From NCBI RefSeq assembly GCF_001507855.1, contig NZ_LGEN01000037.1, forward strand, positions 1-33,319: DNA of 33,319 nt. Direction: 5' to 3'. The translations under genes and the position numbers were made by a program. The notes beneath the pieces are model-generated. The model had not been told where the DNA came from. It saw only the letters and a program-made list of their open reading frames with translations, and ran no database searches. The DNA comes from Halomonas sp. 54_146. GTDB taxonomy: Bacteria > Pseudomonadota > Gammaproteobacteria > Pseudomonadales > Halomonadaceae. Shown piece after piece: positions 25,958 through 33,319 of this stretch (position 1 is its first letter; each line of letters begins with the position of its first letter).

Positions 25958-27112
25958 CTACTGCTGGGCTTCGCGAATCATGTTGCGCGCGATGATGACT
26001 TGCTGGATTTGGGTAGTGCCTTCATAGAGTCGGAACAGGCGCACATCACGATAAAATCGCTCGACGGCATATTCACTGATATAGCCTGCGCCGCCGTGAA
26101 TTTGCACGCCTCGATCAGCGACTCGGCTACACATTTCAGTAGCGAACATCTTGGCACAGGAAGCCTCAGTGCTCACGTTTTTGCCTTCATCACGCTTGCG
26201 TGCCGCATCAAGCACCATGCAACGCGCGGCATAAATTTCGGCCTTTGAATCAGCCAGCATGGCTTGGATAAGCTGAAAGTCAGCGATGGGCTTGCCAAAC
26301 TGCTGGCGCTCCATGGCAAAGCGCAGGGAGTCATCCAACACGCGCTCAGCGGCTCCTACGGCAATCGCCGCAATATGCAGTCGCCCCTTATCCAGCACTT
26401 TCATGGCGGTTTTGAACCCAACGTCTTCCTGTTCGCCAATCAGTGCACTGACCGGCACCCATACATTGTCGAAAATCACATCGGCAGTATGCGCACCCTT
26501 TTGGCCCATCTTCTTATCGCGCTTACCAATGGTAATGCCGGGAGTATTGGCTTCTACAATGAAGGCACTGATCCCCTTGGCACCTTTAACGTCGGAGTTG
26601 GTGCGTGCCATAACGGTGAAAATGCCGGCATGTGGAGCATTGGTGATATAGCGTTTGGTGCCATTGATAAAGTAGCCATTACCCTCTTTCACCGCGGTAG
26701 TGCGCAGCGAGGCAGCATCAGAACCGGAGTCAGGCTCGGTTAAACAGAAAGCACTCAATATCTCGCCGCTGGCCAGCCGTGGCAGGTAGTGGGCTTTCTG
26801 TTCATCAGTGCCATCAAGCAGAATACCAATTGAACCTATCCCATTGTTAGTACCAATGAAAGAGCGAAAAGCGGGCGATGTTCTACCCAGTTCGAAGGCG
26901 ATATTAACCTCTTCCTCCATGGTGACCCCAAGGCCACCAAACTCCTCAGGAATGGTCAGACCAAAAAGCCCCAACTCACGCATCTGTGAGGCAATATCCT
27001 CAGGAATTTCATCACTTTCAGCGACTTCTTCCTCGCGCGGAATCAGTTCTTCTTTGACAAAGCTACCAATGGAGTCGAGCAGAAGCTGCAGGGTTTCCTG
27101 ATCACGAATCAT
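25958..27112 (-). CDS. Acyl-CoA dehydrogenase
   Basis: FAD-dependent alpha,beta-dehydrogenation of an acyl-CoA, electrons passing to ETF (etfBA at the right end of the window). 384 aa, standard length. Domains: helical N-terminal (1-115), beta middle with signature LTEPDSGSDAASLRT (about 123-137), helical C-terminal with QIHGGAGYISEYAVERFYRD and the catalytic base Glu364 in LYEGTTQIQ, placed as in short-chain/butyryl-CoA enzymes. No membrane extension. ATG with AAGAGA nine bases upstream. 56 bp downstream of iclR on the same strand, so probably in its operon and autoregulated with it. Chain length and substrate cannot be fixed from sequence alone. Confidence 0.94.
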   Translation of the reverse strand: MIRDQETLQLLLDSIGSFVKEELIPREEEVAESDEIPEDIASQMRELGLFGLTIPEEFGGLGVTMEEEVNIAFELGRTSPAFRSFIGTNNGIGSIGILLDGTDEQKAHYLPRLASGEILSAFCLTEPDSGSDAASLRTTAVKEGNGYFINGTKRYITNAPHAGIFTVMARTNSDVKGAKGISAFIVEANTPGITIGKRDKKMGQKGAHTADVIFDNVWVPVSALIGEQEDVGFKTAMKVLDKGRLHIAAIAVGAAERVLDDSLRFAMERQQFGKPIADFQLIQAMLADSKAEIYAARCMVLDAARKRDEGKNVSTEASCAKMFATEMCSRVADRGVQIHGGAGYISEYAVERFYRDVRLFRLYEGTTQIQQVIIARNMIREAQQ

Positions 27113-27113
27113 G

Positions 27114-27139
27114 TGTGCGTCTCTTTTGTGCGTCGTTTT
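27114..27139. repeat. 13-bp imperfect tandem repeat between iclR and the acyl-CoA dehydrogenase gene
   Basis: TGTGCGTCTCTTT (27114-27126) and TGTGCGTCGTTTT (27127-27139), eleven of thirteen identical; overlaps the SD region of the dehydrogenase gene. Confidence 0.6.
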
Positions 27140-27168
27140 AACAAAAAGGATGAATGTATAAGCATGAC

Positions 27169-27990
27169 TTACGAGATTTGGGTCTTAATATTGTTGACCA
27201 GCTGGACCAATTGAGGCCCGATATACTCTTCCAGTTTTTCACGCGATATCTGGAACTCTGGACCGCCACAGTTGAATGAAAGGATGCCAAGCTGTGGATG
27301 ATGCAAAGGCACCGCAACCGCGTTCACTTTGCGCTGCCATTCCCCAAGCGACAGGCAATAGCCGTAATCGGCGTAGTCACGGTAAGCGCGCTCTAATGCT
27401 TTTTGAATGACAGGCCACTCGGACGGATAAGACTCTCGCAGGTGATCCATTAGCACCTCGGCGTCTTGAGCCGGCATGGCAGCCAAGTAAGCGCGCCCAG
27501 CCGAACTCTGATGTATAGGGAGGCGCATGCCCGTTTGGCGACGGATAGTAGAACGAAGAGCACTTTGGACAACATCTAAATAAACCATATCCAAGCGGTC
27601 ACGAGCAGACATAGCCACCGTGGCACCCACTTCGTTAGCAAGATTGACCATCAAAGGCTGAGCGATAGCGCGAATTGGCAAATTAGCGATCATGGAATAA
27701 CCAAAGGCCATGACGCCTACATCTAACTGGTATTTCCCTCGCGGTAGAGAGCGCAGATATCCCAGCCGAGCAAGCGTGTGCGTCAGCCGACTAACCGTGG
27801 GGCGCGGCAGCCCGGACTTTTTAGCTAAATCAAGATTGCTTAAGGTACTTTCACTCGGAGTAAAGCAGCGTAATAGCTCCACTCCTCTCGCCAATGCGGT
27901 AACAAACTGCCGATCTTTTTCTTGTTTACCGGCGGTATTCATTGGGTCTATCACGATTTGAAAGTCGTTCTGATTGTCTAGTGTCTTCAC
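27169..27990 (-). CDS. IclR family transcriptional regulator
   Basis: 273 aa: N-terminal tail (1-28), winged helix-turn-helix (about 29-90, recognition helix around LPRPTVSRLTHTLARLGYL), and the IclR effector domain (about 100-270, with IAQPLMVNLANEVGATVAMS and the family's late SFNCGGP). The family includes regulators of aromatic-acid and dicarboxylate catabolism such as PcaU and DcaR. Start is GTG 27988-27990 with GGAG ten bases upstream; an ATG 16 codons later has no SD. Its own predicted promoter contains one copy of the shared 15-bp palindrome between -35 and -10, so autorepression is likely. Probable controller of tctCBA and the divergent beta-oxidation genes. Confidence 0.92.
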   Translation of the reverse strand: MKTLDNQNDFQIVIDPMNTAGKQEKDRQFVTALARGVELLRCFTPSESTLSNLDLAKKSGLPRPTVSRLTHTLARLGYLRSLPRGKYQLDVGVMAFGYSMIANLPIRAIAQPLMVNLANEVGATVAMSARDRLDMVYLDVVQSALRSTIRRQTGMRLPIHQSSAGRAYLAAMPAQDAEVLMDHLRESYPSEWPVIQKALERAYRDYADYGYCLSLGEWQRKVNAVAVPLHHPQLGILSFNCGGPEFQISREKLEEYIGPQLVQLVNNIKTQIS

Positions 27991-28057
27991 CGAAACGTGC
28001 TCCAGTCGTGACTTATTGGATCGGTTAAGTTTGCGATCTTTTTGCGCTAAAAGTCAA

Positions 28058-28082
28058 CTATGCAACCTATATGTTTGCATAG
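28058..28082. promoter_or_regulatory. 25-bp inverted repeat in the iclR promoter
   Basis: CTATGCAA (28058-28065) and TTGCATAG (28075-28082) form a perfect inverted repeat spanning the predicted iclR -10, partly overlapping the 15-bp operator. Further AACCT (28095-28099)/AGGTT (28107-28111) arms lie next to it. Confidence 0.5.
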
Positions 28083-28096
28083 CGGACATTTATCAA
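28068..28096 (-). promoter_or_regulatory. Predicted iclR promoter with internal operator
   Basis: Minus strand TTGATA (28091-28096), 17-base spacer, CATATA (28068-28073). The operator GTTTGCATAGCGGAC (28073-28087, plus-strand reading) lies in the spacer. Confidence 0.5.
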
Positions 28097-28130
28097 CCTG
28101 ATTATTAGGTTAGCCGCATCAGTTTTCTCA

Positions 28131-28158
28131 TTGACAGCTGTTTGCCCGTCTGTGTAAT
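28131..28158 (+). promoter_or_regulatory. Predicted sigma70 promoter of the enoyl-CoA hydratase operon
   Basis: TTGACA (28131-28136), 16-base spacer, TGTAAT (28153-28158). Start point expected near 28165. Confidence 0.6.
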
Positions 28159-28181
28159 TTAGATCTATATGCAAACCTAAT

Positions 28182-28196
28182 GACCGCACAGCGGAC
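28182..28196. promoter_or_regulatory. Putative IclR-type operator of the enoyl-CoA hydratase operon
   Basis: GACCGCACAGCGGAC, the most symmetrical of the three copies: one mismatch from perfect twofold symmetry around ACA. It is about 17-31 bases downstream of the predicted start point, comparable to the tctC site. Confidence 0.6.
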
Positions 28197-28202
28197 AACT
28201 TA

Positions 28203-28226
28203 ATGGCAATGGGGCTATCAATCTGA
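28203..28226 (+). other. Possible leader mini-ORF before the enoyl-CoA hydratase
   Basis: ATG GCA ATG GGG CTA TCA ATC TGA encodes seven residues and its stop shares an A with the hydratase ATG. A GGA lies eight bases upstream. It could be a translational coupler or chance. Confidence 0.25.
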
Positions 28227-29017
28227 TGACCAACAAACAACCACCTTCCGAGGTCTATGTTGACTCGCTTGATCAAGGTGTGGCGGTAGTTCGCATTGAC
28301 CGCCCAGAGGCTAAAAATGCCCTCAATGCTGCTGTCAGGCGCCAACTGGCCGAGCTGTTTCTGTCGCTGACTCAGGACGACGCCGTTAACGTCATCGTGC
28401 TGACGGGTGGCGAGAAGGTATTTGTCGCCGGCGCTGACGTGAAGGAATTTGCCAGCGCCTCGCCTACAGAGATGTACTTACGACGCAATGAGCGCTTTTG
28501 GGAGCCGATTGCACACTGCCCCAAACCGGTCATCGCGGCGGTCAATGGCTTTGCCCTGGGCGGCGGCTGTGAGCTTGCCATGCACTGCGACATTATTATC
28601 GCGGGGGAATCGGCGCGCTTCGGGCAGCCAGAGGTCAAGCTTGGCCTAATGCCGGGTGCAGGAGGGACACAGCGCCTAGTGCGTGCGGTGGGTAAGTTTC
28701 AAGCCATGCGAATACTGATGACAGGCTGCATGGTACCGGCACCCGAGGCGCTGGCTATTGGGCTGGTAAGTGAGGTGGTGGCTGATCATCAGACACTCCA
28801 GCGCGCCAAGGCATTGGCGGAAGAAATCTCAGCTTTGCCAACGCTGGCGCTGGAGCACATTAAAGACACCGTACTCTCAGGGGCCGATCTGCCTTTAGAA
28901 AGTGCGCTGGTGCTCGAACGCAAAGCGTTTCAGTTACTGTTCGATACGGCGGACCAAAAGGAAGGGGCTGCGGCCTTTATTGAAAAACGCAAAGCGTGTT
29001 ACCGAGGAGAATCATAA
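28226..29017 (+). CDS. Enoyl-CoA hydratase/isomerase (crotonase family)
   Basis: Adds water to a trans-2-enoyl-CoA, the step after the acyl-CoA dehydrogenase. 263 aa. Oxyanion-hole regions AGADVKEF (69-75) and NGFALGGGCELA (107-118); both catalytic glutamates are present, Glu116 and Glu136 (QPEVKLG), spaced as in rat mitochondrial hydratase 144/164, so a true hydratase is favoured over an isomerase. PaaF-like in size and companions. The ATG has only a weak SD; a seven-codon ORF (28203-28226) overlaps the start as TGATG and may load ribosomes. The stop overlaps the next start as TAATG. Confidence 0.92.
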   Translation: MTNKQPPSEVYVDSLDQGVAVVRIDRPEAKNALNAAVRRQLAELFLSLTQDDAVNVIVLTGGEKVFVAGADVKEFASASPTEMYLRRNERFWEPIAHCPKPVIAAVNGFALGGGCELAMHCDIIIAGESARFGQPEVKLGLMPGAGGTQRLVRAVGKFQAMRILMTGCMVPAPEALAIGLVSEVVADHQTLQRAKALAEEISALPTLALEHIKDTVLSGADLPLESALVLERKAFQLLFDTADQKEGAAAFIEKRKACYRGES

Positions 29018-30546
29018 TGTCGAGCGTTATCAACCGGCTGGGCATTGTCGGCACAGGCGTGATGGGTGCAGGCATTGCCCAACTGGCTGCCCAGGCGGGA
29101 ATAAACGTGGCCCTGTTCGACCGCCGCGATGGCGCTGCTAGCGCAGCGGTGGATGGCCTGCGGGCAACCTTCAACAAATTAGTCACCAAGGACAAAGTAT
29201 CAAAAGCGTCTGCTGAGGCTGCCTTATCTCATCTATCGGTTGTTGACACCCTGTCTGCTTTGTCAGATTGCGACATGGTAATTGAGGCAATCGTAGAAGA
29301 TCTCGGGGTCAAAAAAGCGCTGTTCGCCGACCTGGAGGCGATAGTTTCCAAGCAATGCATTTTGGCTACTAACACCTCGTCACTCTCTGTCACCGCAATT
29401 GCAGCGAACTTAAACCACCCCGAACGGATGGCGGGCTTCCACTTTTTCAACCCTGTTCCGCTAATGAAAGTCATCGAAGTGATCGGGGGAATCAGCACTG
29501 ATGAGGCTGTCGTCGACACGCTGCTGACATTAGCAGAGCGTTTCGGCCATACCGGCGTGCGTGCGCAAGACACTCCTGGTTTTATTGTCAACCACGCTGG
29601 TCGCGCCTACAGCACGGAAGGTTTAAAGATTCTTGAGGAACGGGTAGCAGAACCTCACGATATTGACCGCATCCTGCGCGAAGAAGCTGGCTTTCGGATG
29701 GGGCCGCTTGAACTTTTTGATCTCACCGGCCTAGATGTATCTCACCCGGCGATGGAGTCGATTTTCACGCAGTTTTATCATGATCCGCGCTATCGCCCTT
29801 CCTATATATCCCGGCAAATGTTGCAAGGTAAGCGTTTAGGCCGGAAGACGAACATTGGCTTTTATCGCTACAACAATGGGCAAAAAATTGATGCACCCGC
29901 TCCACAGCCGGTGCCTACAGTAAGCGACCTACCCCCTTTCTGGGTGGGGTGCGCCGATAGCGCATTGCATGCACACGTTTCGTCACTGCTGAAATCACTG
30001 GGTGCCAGCGTAGAACAAGGCGATTCCCCTTCAGCACAAGCGCTGTGTTTATTACTGCCCTTTGGCGATGATGCGGTGAGCGCGAGCGTGCACTATGGCA
30101 CCGACCCTGAACGCACCCTCTGCCTTGATGGGCTGATGGGGCTGCAGCGTCATCGCACGCTAATGATGACGCCGGTGACACGCGAAGACATGCGCGATGC
30201 AGCGCATGCCCTGTTAGCGCGAGATGGTGCTGGCGTAACGGTTATCCGTGACAGCGTTGGGTTTGTTTCTCAGCGCGTGCTTGCTGCAGTGGTCAACCTG
30301 GCCTGCGATATTGCGCAGCGTGAAATAGCCTCGCCGACGGATATCGACAAAGCTGTCAGGTTGGGGCTCAACTACCCTCAAGGCCCGCTGGAATGGGGAG
30401 ATGCGCTAGGGCCAAAGCGGTTGCTTTGCATACTTGAGCGTATATACACATTGACTGGCGACCCACGCTATCGTCCAAGCCCATGGCTACGCCGTCGCGC
30501 AACGCTTGGCGTATCTCTGTTACATACCTCACCACGTATTGGGTGA
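29017..30546 (+). CDS. 3-hydroxyacyl-CoA dehydrogenase, long PaaH/PaaC type
   Basis: NAD-dependent oxidation of 3-hydroxyacyl-CoA to 3-oxoacyl-CoA. 509 aa: Rossmann domain with GTGVMGAGIAQ (12-22), Asp35 (NAD), catalytic His142-Glu154 pair in FHFFNPVPLMKVIEVI, DTPGFIVNHAGRAY, first C-terminal domain to about 285, then a second, diverged C-terminal domain with RDSVGFVSQRVLAAVVN and LNYPQGPLEWGD. The duplicated tail and length match the phenylacetate-pathway 3-hydroxyadipyl-CoA dehydrogenase group rather than 280-aa butyryl enzymes. Start ATG 29017 with GAGGAG eight bases upstream, overlapping the hydratase stop by one base. Confidence 0.93.
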   Translation: MSSVINRLGIVGTGVMGAGIAQLAAQAGINVALFDRRDGAASAAVDGLRATFNKLVTKDKVSKASAEAALSHLSVVDTLSALSDCDMVIEAIVEDLGVKKALFADLEAIVSKQCILATNTSSLSVTAIAANLNHPERMAGFHFFNPVPLMKVIEVIGGISTDEAVVDTLLTLAERFGHTGVRAQDTPGFIVNHAGRAYSTEGLKILEERVAEPHDIDRILREEAGFRMGPLELFDLTGLDVSHPAMESIFTQFYHDPRYRPSYISRQMLQGKRLGRKTNIGFYRYNNGQKIDAPAPQPVPTVSDLPPFWVGCADSALHAHVSSLLKSLGASVEQGDSPSAQALCLLLPFGDDAVSASVHYGTDPERTLCLDGLMGLQRHRTLMMTPVTREDMRDAAHALLARDGAGVTVIRDSVGFVSQRVLAAVVNLACDIAQREIASPTDIDKAVRLGLNYPQGPLEWGDALGPKRLLCILERIYTLTGDPRYRPSPWLRRRATLGVSLLHTSPRIG

Positions 30547-30561
30547 CATAGGAGACTGATC

Positions 30562-30600
30562 ATGCTGGTTCAAACGAGGTGGTTGATATGGGAGCCCTGA
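30562..30600 (+). CDS. Possible 12-codon ORF overlapping the CoA-transferase start
   Basis: ATG at 30562 has a textbook SD (AGGAG, seven bases upstream) and encodes MLVQTRWLIWEP before a TGA at 30598. The CoA-transferase starts inside it in another frame with a weaker SD. It may couple translation, or mark an ancestral rearrangement. No homology can be claimed for so short a peptide. Confidence 0.25.
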   Translation: MLVQTRWLIWEP

Positions 30601-31811
30601 ACGGCGTTCGAGTACTTGACTTAAGCCGAGTGCTAGCCGGCCCTTGGTGTAGCCAAGTACTGGCTGACCTAGGTGCCGATGTTGTTAAGGTGGAGCGTGT
30701 TGGGAAAGGTGATGATACCCGCGCCTGGGGGCCTCCCTACATGAAAGACGCTGAGGGCAACGATACTCAGGAGGCTTCGTACTACCAGTCCTCCAATCGC
30801 AATAAGCGCTCGATTGCTGTCGATATTGCCACTCCTCAAGGTCAGCAAGTGGTGCGTGCGCTGGCTGCCGAGAGCGATGTGTTGATCGAGAATTTCAAGG
30901 CCGGCTCCTTAAAAAAATATGGGCTGGATTATGAGTCACTTTCCAGCCTTAACCCAAGATTGATCTATTGCTCTATCACTGGGTTCGGTCAAACGGGGCC
31001 GCGCGCTCAGGAACCTGGCTACGATTTTATCATTCAAGGCATGGGTGGACTAATGAGCATCACCGGTGAACGCGATGATGTTCAAGGAGGCGGCCCTCAG
31101 AAAGTAGGCGTGGCTGTTACCGACGTTATGACTGGCCTGTACTCAGTGATTGCCATCCAGGCAGCGTTACTGGCACGCGAGAAAACAGGACGCGGCCAGC
31201 ATTGTGATATGGCCTTATTAGATGTACAGGTTGCGGCATTGGGCAATCAGAGCCAAAACTATTTAAGCACCGGCAAATCCCCCGGCCGTTATGGTAATGC
31301 ACATGCCAATATTGTGCCTTACAACTCCTTTAGCGCCAGTGATCAGGATTTCATTATTGCCTGTGGTAACGACACCCAGTTCACAGCATTGTGTAATGCT
31401 ATCGCATTACCCGAGCTGCCCGCAGACCCCCGGTTTGCAAAAAATGAAGATCGCGTTAGAAATAGGGAGGCGATTACGCAAATTCTTGCGGATCATTTCA
31501 AGCACAATACCGCTGCAGAATGGGTAGAAAAAATAAGTAACGTTAAAGTACCCGTTGGGTTAATCAATAACATTGCGGATGCTCTAGCGGAGCCACAGGT
31601 GGAAGCCCGCGGCATGGTGGTTAATATCCCCCACGCGATGAACCCTGACTTCAAAATGGTGGGTAGCCCCATTCACCTTTCCGATACGCCGGTCGAGTAC
31701 AAAAGGCCAGCCCCTTTGCTAGGGCAGGATACCGATAGTGTGCTTACTGAATACCTTCAACTTTCTTCAGAGCAATTATCGCAGTTAAAAAGTGAAGGGG
31801 TCATCGGTTAA
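30588..31811 (+). CDS. Class III CoA-transferase (CaiB/BaiF family)
   Basis: Transfers CoA from a donor acyl-CoA (often succinyl-CoA) to a carboxylic acid, probably activating the pathway substrate. 407 aa. N-terminus GVRVLDLSRVLAGPWCSQ and ADLGADVVKVE form the CoA-binding fold; NRNKRSIAVDI, IENFKAGSLKKYGL and YCSITGFGQTGP follow. The catalytic Asp is Asp179 in GVAVTDVMTGLY. ATG 30588 is chosen over a GTG three codons upstream because GAGG is eight bases before it and the family typically begins MGAL.GVRVLDLSR. 41 bp after the HADH stop, 34 bp before etfB. Substrate unknown. Confidence 0.93.
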   Translation: MGALNGVRVLDLSRVLAGPWCSQVLADLGADVVKVERVGKGDDTRAWGPPYMKDAEGNDTQEASYYQSSNRNKRSIAVDIATPQGQQVVRALAAESDVLIENFKAGSLKKYGLDYESLSSLNPRLIYCSITGFGQTGPRAQEPGYDFIIQGMGGLMSITGERDDVQGGGPQKVGVAVTDVMTGLYSVIAIQAALLAREKTGRGQHCDMALLDVQVAALGNQSQNYLSTGKSPGRYGNAHANIVPYNSFSASDQDFIIACGNDTQFTALCNAIALPELPADPRFAKNEDRVRNREAITQILADHFKHNTAAEWVEKISNVKVPVGLINNIADALAEPQVEARGMVVNIPHAMNPDFKMVGSPIHLSDTPVEYKRPAPLLGQDTDSVLTEYLQLSSEQLSQLKSEGVIG

Positions 31812-31845
31812 CCCACCGGCTTATGTATATCACTGAGGAGTTGTC

Positions 31846-32595
31846 ATGAAAATTCTCGTCGCGGTAAAACGCGTTATCGACTACAACGTCAAAATCCGCG
31901 TCAAGGCGGATCAGTCTGACGTTGATCTGACCAACGTCAAAATGGCCATGAACCCCTTCTGCGAAATTGCTATCGAAGAAGCGGTACGTCTGAAAGAGAA
32001 GGGCACCGCCACGGAAGTGGTCGCCGTATCGATTGGCCCCAAAGCCGCCCAAGAGCAGCTGCGTACCGCGCTGGCGCTGGGGGCAGACCGCGCCATTCAT
32101 ATTGAAACCGACGAGCGCGCCGAATCCCTTGCCGTGGCTAAGCTGTTGGCCAAAGTGGTGGAAGAAGAACAGCCCGGCCTGGTCATTTTAGGTAAACAGG
32201 CGATCGACACCGACAACAACCAGACCGGCCAAATGCTGGCGGCATTGACCAATCTTCCGCAAGGCACCTTTGCCTCCGAAGTGGTGGTCGACGGCGACAA
32301 GGTTAATGTCACCCGGGAAATCGACGGCGGTCTGCAAACCATCGCCCTCACGCTACCGGCGATTGTTACCGCTGATTTACGCCTCAATGAGCCGCGCTAT
32401 GCCAAGCTGCCGGACATCATGAAGGCCAAGAAAAAGCCGTTGGATGTCAAAACCCCCGCTGACTACGGCATCGAGGTCGCCTCCAAGGTCAGCCTGCTCA
32501 AAGTAGAAGCCCCCGCCGAGCGCAAAGGCGGCGTCAAAGTCGCCTCGGTAGACGAGCTGGTCGACAAACTCAAAAACGAAGCCAAAGTGCTTTGA
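31846..32595 (+). CDS. etfB: Electron transfer flavoprotein subunit beta
   Basis: With EtfA forms the FAD/AMP heterodimer taking electrons from acyl-CoA dehydrogenases to ETF-ubiquinone oxidoreductase. 249 aa, full length. [19 protein letters not shown] start, [33 protein letters not shown] (AMP/FAD contact) and the ETF-beta signature ending in [20 protein letters not shown] (about 183-202). SD GAGGAG close to the ATG. Together with etfA it is more GC-rich and regular in codon use than the preceding genes (visual impression), as for a core gene that the catabolic operon has been joined to. Confidence 0.96.
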   Translation: MKILVAVKRVIDYNVKIRVKADQSDVDLTNVKMAMNPFCEIAIEEAVRLKEKGTATEVVAVSIGPKAAQEQLRTALALGADRAIHIETDERAESLAVAKLLAKVVEEEQPGLVILGKQAIDTDNNQTGQMLAALTNLPQGTFASEVVVDGDKVNVTREIDGGLQTIALTLPAIVTADLRLNEPRYAKLPDIMKAKKKPLDVKTPADYGIEVASKVSLLKVEAPAERKGGVKVASVDELVDKLKNEAKVL

Positions 32596-32623
32596 ACAAG
32601 GCGCTTTAATAGGAGCTGATCTC

Positions 32624-33319
32624 ATGAGCATTCTGATACTTGCCGATCTCCACGAAGGCCAACTCGCCGGTGCCACCGCCCACATAGTGGCTGCCGCCCA
32701 CGCCATCGGTGGCGATATTGATATTCTGGTCGCCGGGGAAAGCGTTCAGGCTGCGGCAGAAGCCGCCGCCAAGCTCGACGGCGTCCGCAAAGTGCGCGTC
32801 GCCGACAACGCCGTGTACGCCCACCAGCTGGCCGAGCCCATGGGTGCGCTGCTGGTTGAGCTGGCCGGTGATTACACCCATGTTCTTGCCAGCGCCTCTA
32901 CTACCGGCAAAAACGTGCTGCCGCGCTTAGCGGCGCTAAAAGACGTTAGCCAACTGTCGGACGTGATCGCCATCGAAAGCGCCGACACCTTCAAGCGCCC
33001 GATCTACGCCGGCAACGCCATTGCCACGGTCAAAAGCGACGACGCGCTGAAAGTTATCACTGTGCGTACCACCGGCTTTGATGCGGTGGGCACCAGCGGC
33101 AATGCCGCGATTGAAGCGGTCGACATCGTAGTGGAAAACACCCAGTCCAGCTTTGTCAACGAAACGCTGGCCAAGTCAGACCGCCCCGAGCTGGGCGGTG
33201 CCAAGGTGGTGATCTCCGGTGGCCGCGGCATGGGCAACGGCGACAACTTCAAACTGCTCGACGGCATTGCCGACAAGCTGGGTGCCGCCATTGGCGCTTC
33301 CCGCGCGGCGGTAGACGCA
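32624..33319 (+). CDS. etfA: Electron transfer flavoprotein subunit alpha (partial, 3' end outside the window)
   Basis: First 232 codons of EtfA (usually about 310). Start [20 protein letters not shown] with AGGAG eight bases upstream, then [20 protein letters not shown] and [16 protein letters not shown], as in proteobacterial Etf[20 protein letters not shown] opens the C-terminal FAD domain, most of which lies beyond 33319. Follows etfB after 28 bp. Confidence 0.96.
   Translation, partial: MSILILADLHEGQLAGATAHIVAAAHAIGGDIDILVAGESVQAAAEAAAKLDGVRKVRVADNAVYAHQLAEPMGALLVELAGDYTHVLASASTTGKNVLPRLAALKDVSQLSDVIAIESADTFKRPIYAGNAIATVKSDDALKVITVRTTGFDAVGTSGNAAIEAVDIVVENTQSSFVNETLAKSDRPELGGAKVVISGGRGMGNGDNFKLLDGIADKLGAAIGASRAAVDA

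Noticed and set aside
26264..26743. Open frames on the plus strand opposite the acyl-CoA dehydrogenase
   Set aside because: Shadows of the real gene, with low-complexity, unstructured-looking composition.
1..33319. CRISPR arrays, rRNA, tRNA genes and prophage genes
   Set aside because: No spacer-separated repeat arrays, cloverleaf-like sequences or phage structural genes were seen; the tandem repeats present have no spacers.

Overview
The window reads like a chromosomal segment of a moderately halophilic gammaproteobacterium, most likely Halomonas/Vreelandella or a close relative. The clues are the acidic (Asp/Glu-rich) OmpC-like porin, the arrangement ptsP-rppH / lgt / thyA / folA, which resembles the Pseudomonas layout from memory, and the overall gene style. 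This is inferred from protein character and gene order, not from a search.

Left half (1-15.7 kb), mostly housekeeping and mostly on the minus strand. Bases 1-133 look like the right end of an IS200/IS605 (IS1341)-type element abutting the 3' end of a membrane-bound PAS-GGDEF diguanylate cyclase. Then come phosphoglucomutase, a general porin, a ProQ/FinO-domain RNA chaperone, folA and thyA (ATGA overlap), lgt, a membrane-anchored receiver protein with a degenerate histidine-kinase H-box, an NRDE/TANGO2 protein (+), ptsP (EI-Ntr), rppH, a HAD-IB phosphatase (+) and malate dehydrogenase.

Middle (15.9-20.1 kb, + strand): a periplasmic adaptor and an RND efflux pump with overlapping reading frames, preceded by a perfect inverted repeat likely to be a repressor operator.

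Right half (20.2-33.3 kb): a catabolic block. It comprises a tripartite tricarboxylate transporter (tctC-tctB-tctA), an unrecognised multi-pass permease, and, around a divergent promoter region at 28.0-28.2 kb, iclR-acyl-CoA dehydrogenase-SDR (minus) and enoyl-CoA hydratase / 3-hydroxyacyl-CoA dehydrogenase / class III CoA-transferase / etfB / etfA (plus; etfA runs off the window). Together these could import an organic acid, activate it with CoA, and run dehydrogenation (electrons to ETF), hydration and second dehydrogenation. Only a thiolase is missing. A medium-chain dicarboxylate such as adipate is a reasonable guess because the HADH is of the long PaaH type, but the substrate is not shown by the sequence.

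The most interesting hidden structure is a 15-bp pseudo-palindrome (GTYYGC-N3-GCRRAC) at three promoters: tctC, iclR and the enoyl-CoA hydratase operon. It ties the transporter, 8 kb away, to the IclR-controlled catabolic genes as one regulon. A second pattern is many short tandem duplications of 10-20 bp; those inside genes have periods of 12, 15 or 18 bp and so keep the frame.
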